A DNA stretch of 8,130 nucleotides, from positions 27,355-35,484 of the forward strand of contig DCDI01000139.1 of assembly GCA_002316345.1 (NCBI GenBank), in the 5' to 3' direction. The notes below the pieces were generated by a model. It was not told the DNA's origin. It searched no databases and saw only the letters and a list, made by a program, of their open reading frames with translations. Position numbers and translations under genes: made by a program. This DNA comes from Phyllobacteriaceae bacterium UBA1059. Lineage in GTDB: Bacteria; Pseudomonadota; Alphaproteobacteria; Rhizobiales; Rhizobiaceae. Of the stretch, positions 6,061 to 8,130 are shown in pieces (the first letter of the stretch is position 1; each line of letters begins with the position of its first letter).

Positions 6061-6089
6061 GAAAAGACAACCTGCGCGCTCATCTTTTC
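6061..6089. promoter_or_regulatory. 7-bp inverted repeat in the divergent promoter region (candidate operator)
   Basis: GAAAAGA (6061-6067) and TCTTTTC (6083-6089) are perfect inverted arms with a 15-base spacer, so the arm centres are 22 bases apart, about two DNA turns. The site lies between the divergent BrnA-like gene and the hypothetical gene at 6156. A TTGAAA element (6059-6064) overlaps the left arm, but no good -10 was found. It is a plausible operator for a dimeric repressor such as the BrnA-like protein; this is inference. Confidence 0.4.
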
Positions 6090-6155
6090 GGCTCTGCTGG
6101 AACAGGCGGACCGCTGGACGGGTTGTCCTTCGAACAAGCGAAGGAGCCGAGATTT

Positions 6156-6749
6156 ATGGCCAGTGATGTCAGAGAAGAAGCGTTGTTGACCCGCCTTGCG
6201 GTGCGCCACGATCTCTCAAGAGACGCGGTCAAGACCGTGCTCGATGCGCTGCGGCGCGGTGGCGGAATGGCACAGTTCAGCCACCCGGACTTTGGCGGCA
6301 TGGCACAATGGTCGCCGGGCATGACGATGGTGGGCGACATGTTCAACACCGGCATGAAAGGCAAGCTTGACGCGGTCGCGACCGAGCTTGCCGCTTATTT
6401 GAAGAATACGCCTGCGTCTGACGCGAAGTCGGATGTTCGGACGTCTTCCGCAGCACCAGTCCGGCAAGAAGAAGCCGAAACCGGGCGACAGGCAGGTAAT
6501 CAGTGGTGGCCGTCCGACCTCGGCTCTCCGTCGACATCCGGATCGCAGAACGCGATGCGCTATGCCGTCTTCCCCGAGAAACGGCGTTTGGTGATCGATG
6601 AGGGCGGCACGATCAGTGTCTATGATACCGGCGACCATCGCATCCACGGCGTGGCGCAGGCACAATCGGCCTCTGCAACTCTGACGTTCACCAGCCAAAG
6701 TGGCACCGTTGACGTGGCGCAACTCACGAAAATTTCAGGAGCATCTTAG
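6156..6749 (+). CDS. Conserved hypothetical protein (SHOCT-type family)
   Basis: The protein is 197 residues from ATG 6156, chosen because AAGGAG (6141-6146) precedes it by nine bases; an upstream in-frame TTG at 6123 has no such support. The N-terminal helical part (about 1-33, LTRLAVRHDLSRDAVKTVLD) reads like a small helix-turn-helix. It is followed by a Gly/Met-rich motif in which GGMAQ occurs twice (GGGMAQFSHPDFGGMAQW, 35-52) and then SPGMTMVGDMFN. A low-complexity, probably disordered linker spans about 85-130. The C-terminal part (about 132-190) has QNAMRYAVFP, RRLVIDEGGTISVYDTGDH and a beta-rich TLTFTSQSGTVDV. I recall this architecture in many alphaproteobacterial proteins annotated as SHOCT-domain or hypothetical; no function is established that I know of. 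There is no signal peptide or membrane segment, so it should be cytoplasmic. It is divergent from the BrnA-like gene. Confidence 0.8.
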   Translation: MASDVREEALLTRLAVRHDLSRDAVKTVLDALRRGGGMAQFSHPDFGGMAQWSPGMTMVGDMFNTGMKGKLDAVATELAAYLKNTPASDAKSDVRTSSAAPVRQEEAETGRQAGNQWWPSDLGSPSTSGSQNAMRYAVFPEKRRLVIDEGGTISVYDTGDHRIHGVAQAQSASATLTFTSQSGTVDVAQLTKISGAS

Positions 6750-6757
6750 CCCTTAGG

Positions 6758-6795
6758 TGCACTTGCGTCCTCGCCGAGGACTGTGCATCTTCCTT
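6758..6795 (+). terminator. Possible intrinsic terminator after the hypothetical gene
   Basis: Nine bases after the stop, TGCAC (6758-6762) pairs with GTGCA (6783-6787). Inside it GTCCTC (6767-6772) pairs with GAGGAC (6776-6781) around a GCC loop. A T-rich tail, TCTTCCTT (6788-6795), follows. The stem is G/C-rich but the tail is interrupted by C, so efficiency is uncertain. Confidence 0.5.
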
Positions 6796-6798
6796 AAC

Positions 6799-6821
6799 GC
6801 AAGCGGATGGGAGCCGCTTGC
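6799..6821 (+). repeat. Hairpin with 8-bp perfect stem upstream of livG
   Basis: GCAAGCGG (6799-6806) and CCGCTTGC (6814-6821) are exact reverse complements around a seven-base loop. No T-run follows, so it is not an obvious intrinsic terminator. It could be part of the livG leader or an operator. Confidence 0.45.
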
Positions 6822-6866
6822 TGCCGGTCGGCATGAGCCCTCTTGGGAGGAGGTCTCACAGGAAGC

Positions 6867-6884
6867 GCATCGCATCAGCGATGC
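6867..6884 (+). repeat. Hairpin with 7-bp perfect stem just before livG
   Basis: GCATCGC (6867-6873) and GCGATGC (6878-6884) pair around an ATCA loop, 20 bases before the livG ATG. It lies between a strong Shine-Dalgarno-like run, GGGAGGAGGT (6845-6854), which has no start codon at usable distance, and the weaker GAGGGA next to the real start. Confidence 0.45.
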
Positions 6885-6904
6885 AGGTGGGAACGTGAGG
6901 GATA

Positions 6905-7657
6905 ATGAGCGACGTCATTCTGGCGGCTGAGAACCTGACCAAGGAGTTCAAGGGCTTTGTCGCCGTGGACGGTGTGAACCTTCGGGTCCGCCGTGGCCAG
7001 ATCCACGCCTTGATCGGCCCGAACGGGGCAGGCAAGACGACCTGCTTCAATCTTCTGACCAAGTTCCTGCCGCCGACGCGCGGGACGATCACCTATGATG
7101 GCAAGGACATCACCGCGATGTCGTCGGCCGATATTGCGCGGCTCGGCCTTGTACGCTCGTTTCAGATTTCGGCAGTGTTTCCGCATCTCACCGCGCTGGA
7201 GAATGTGCGCATCGCCTTGCAGCGGCGGCGCGGCGACAGTTTCGATTTCTGGCGCTCGCAGAAGATCCTGTCGCGCTTCGACGAGGAAGCGCGCGGTTTG
7301 CTGGCGGAAGTGGGACTTTCAGATTTCACCAACACTTCGGCCAGCGAGCTTTCCTATGGCCGGAAACGGGCGCTGGAAATCGCCACCACGCTGGCGCTCA
7401 ACCCGGAAATGCTGCTGCTCGACGAGCCAATGGCCGGCATGGCGCAGGCCGATGTCGAGCGCATCACGGCGCTGATCAAGCGCATTTCCGCCAATCGCAC
7501 GATCCTGATGGTGGAACACAATCTGTCCGTGGTCGCGACGCTGTCGAACACGATCACCGTTCTCGCGCGCGGCAAGGTTCTGGCGGAAGGCGATTACGCC
7601 ACCGTGTCCCAGGACCCGCGCGTCGTGGAAGCCTATATCGGAGCCGGTCATGGCTGA
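6905..7657 (+). CDS. livG: Branched-chain amino acid-type ABC transporter ATPase LivG
   Basis: This 250-residue ATP-binding subunit of a HAAT-family importer pairs with LivF to drive uptake of branched-chain amino acids or a related amide or aromatic compound. It has Walker A GPNGAGKTT (38-46), Q-loop Gln87, a family-typical divergent signature LSYGRK (149-154, Tyr replacing the second Gly, as usual in LivG), Walker B MLLLDEP (169-175) and switch His205. The C-terminal GKVLAEGDYATVSQDPRVVEAYIG pattern is characteristic of LivG. ATG 6905 is preceded by GAGGGA (6897-6902) at very short spacing; a GTG 18 bases upstream in frame is blocked by a stop. livF overlaps its 3' end by 8 bases. The binding protein and LivH/LivM permeases are not in the window, so the substrate cannot be fixed; Hyphomicrobiales have many paralogues. 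Confidence 0.93.
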   Translation: MSDVILAAENLTKEFKGFVAVDGVNLRVRRGQIHALIGPNGAGKTTCFNLLTKFLPPTRGTITYDGKDITAMSSADIARLGLVRSFQISAVFPHLTALENVRIALQRRRGDSFDFWRSQKILSRFDEEARGLLAEVGLSDFTNTSASELSYGRKRALEIATTLALNPEMLLLDEPMAGMAQADVERITALIKRISANRTILMVEHNLSVVATLSNTITVLARGKVLAEGDYATVSQDPRVVEAYIGAGHG

Positions 7658-8130
7658 TGCTGGCGTTGCAACCCGTCCGGAAGTCATTTCCCGCGCCGAC
7701 GCGCTGCTGACGGTCTGCGATCTCGAAGCTTGGTATGGCGAAAGCCATGTGCTGCACGGCATCAACTTCGATGTTCGGGCCGGCGAGGTGGTGACGCTGC
7801 TTGGCCGCAATGGTGCCGGCAAGACCACGACGCTGAAGTCGATCATGGGCATGATTGCCAAGCGCAAGGGTTCGATCACCTTTGAAGGCAAGGAGTTGAT
7901 GCATTCGCCGGCACGCTATGTCGCCAAGGCTGGCATCGCGATCTGCCCGGAAGAGCGCGGCATCTTTTCTTCGCTGTCGGTGGAGGAAAATCTGATGCTG
8001 CCGCCGAAAGTGCGCGAAGGCGGTTTGACCGTGCAGCAGATCTTCGAGCTGTTTCCGAACCTGAAAGAGCGGCTTTCCAGCCAGGGCACCAAGCTGTCGG
8101 GCGGCGAACAGCAGATGCTGGCGATCGGCC
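7650..8130 (+). CDS. livF: Branched-chain amino acid-type ABC transporter ATPase LivF, 3' end beyond the window
   Basis: Translation from ATG 7650 gives 160 codons open to the right edge. This is the second ATPase of the importer, partner of LivG. It has an N-terminal extension of about 20 residues before LLTVCDLEAWYGESHVLHGI, Walker A GRNGAGKTT (52-60), the LivF-typical CPEERGIFSSLSVEENL (99-115, with the pre-signature PEER.IF motif) and signature LSGGEQQMLAIG (149-160). Walker B and the switch histidine lie beyond the window. The start overlaps the end of livG by 8 bases, and GGAG (7640-7643) lies six bases upstream inside livG, supporting this start and co-transcription. A complete LivF is about 235-260 residues, so roughly one third is missing. 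Confidence 0.93.
   Translation, partial: MADAGVATRPEVISRADALLTVCDLEAWYGESHVLHGINFDVRAGEVVTLLGRNGAGKTTTLKSIMGMIAKRKGSITFEGKELMHSPARYVAKAGIAICPEERGIFSSLSVEENLMLPPKVREGGLTVQQIFELFPNLKERLSSQGTKLSGGEQQMLAIG

Noticed and set aside
5679..6062. Plus-strand frame overlapping the end of modE and the BrnA-like gene
   Set aside because: It lacks a ribosome site and family resemblance, whereas modE and the minus-strand BrnA-like gene explain the DNA.
6123..6155. Upstream TTG start for the conserved hypothetical protein
   Set aside because: AAGGAG lies inside this extension and is correctly spaced for ATG 6156; the extension has no ribosome site of its own.
6843..6905. Short ORF ending in TAATG overlapping the livG start
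   Set aside because: It could begin only with an unsupported TTG after a nearby stop; the strong GGAGGAGGT lies inside it rather than before it.

Overview
The window looks like a stretch of an alphaproteobacterial chromosome, most likely Hyphomicrobiales (rhizobial/Bradyrhizobium-like). The evidence is moderately high GC by eye (not computed), compact operons and protein styles typical of that group. These include a PrtD-type secretion ABC protein, a single-domain ModE at the end of a mod operon, a conserved GGGMAQF/SHOCT-family hypothetical and Liv ATPases with the LSYG/DEPMAGM signature. No rRNA, tRNA, CRISPR array, insertion sequence or phage gene was seen.

Layout. (1) Positions 1-2299, minus strand: a type I secretion pair, the fused permease/ATPase (PrtD type) followed by an HlyD-family membrane-fusion adaptor that runs off the left edge; the two overlap by one base. 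(2) 2300-2802: a 503-base divergent intergenic region with a perfect 16-bp palindrome on the secretion side. On the other side is a molybdate promoter whose -10 lies inside a ModE-type operator. (3) 2803-5800, plus strand: modA-modB-modC-modE, a complete high-affinity molybdate importer plus its repressor, with gaps of 6, -4 and 14 bases. (4) 5808-6040, minus strand: a small BrnA-type antitoxin-like gene without a visible BrnT toxin, preceded by a possible 12-codon leader ORF whose stop overlaps an in-frame ATG of the gene. (5) 6156-6749, plus strand: a conserved hypothetical protein (SHOCT-type family by recollection), followed by a hairpin that may terminate it. (6) 6750-6904: a short, hairpin-rich gap. 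(7) 6905-8130, plus strand: livG and the first two thirds of livF, the two ATPases of a branched-chain-amino-acid-type ABC importer, overlapping by 8 bases and cut by the right edge.

How the parts work together. ModA captures molybdate in the periplasm, ModB carries it across the membrane and ModC powers transport. ModC also carries a C-terminal TOBE (molybdate-binding) domain. ModE is encoded last in the same transcript and most likely represses it through the inverted repeat at 2741-2764, closing a feedback loop. This ModE lacks the molybdate-binding domains of the classical protein, so how it senses molybdate is open. The secretion, mod, antitoxin/hypothetical and liv blocks appear to be independent transcription units.

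Novelty. Most of the window is ordinary transport machinery. The points worth a second look are the ModE operator with a TOBE-less ModE, the orphan antitoxin-like gene with its leader ORF and a 7-7 bp inverted repeat in the divergent promoter region, the 16-bp palindrome upstream of the secretion operon, and the run of hairpins before livG. I do not see a clearly new multi-gene system.
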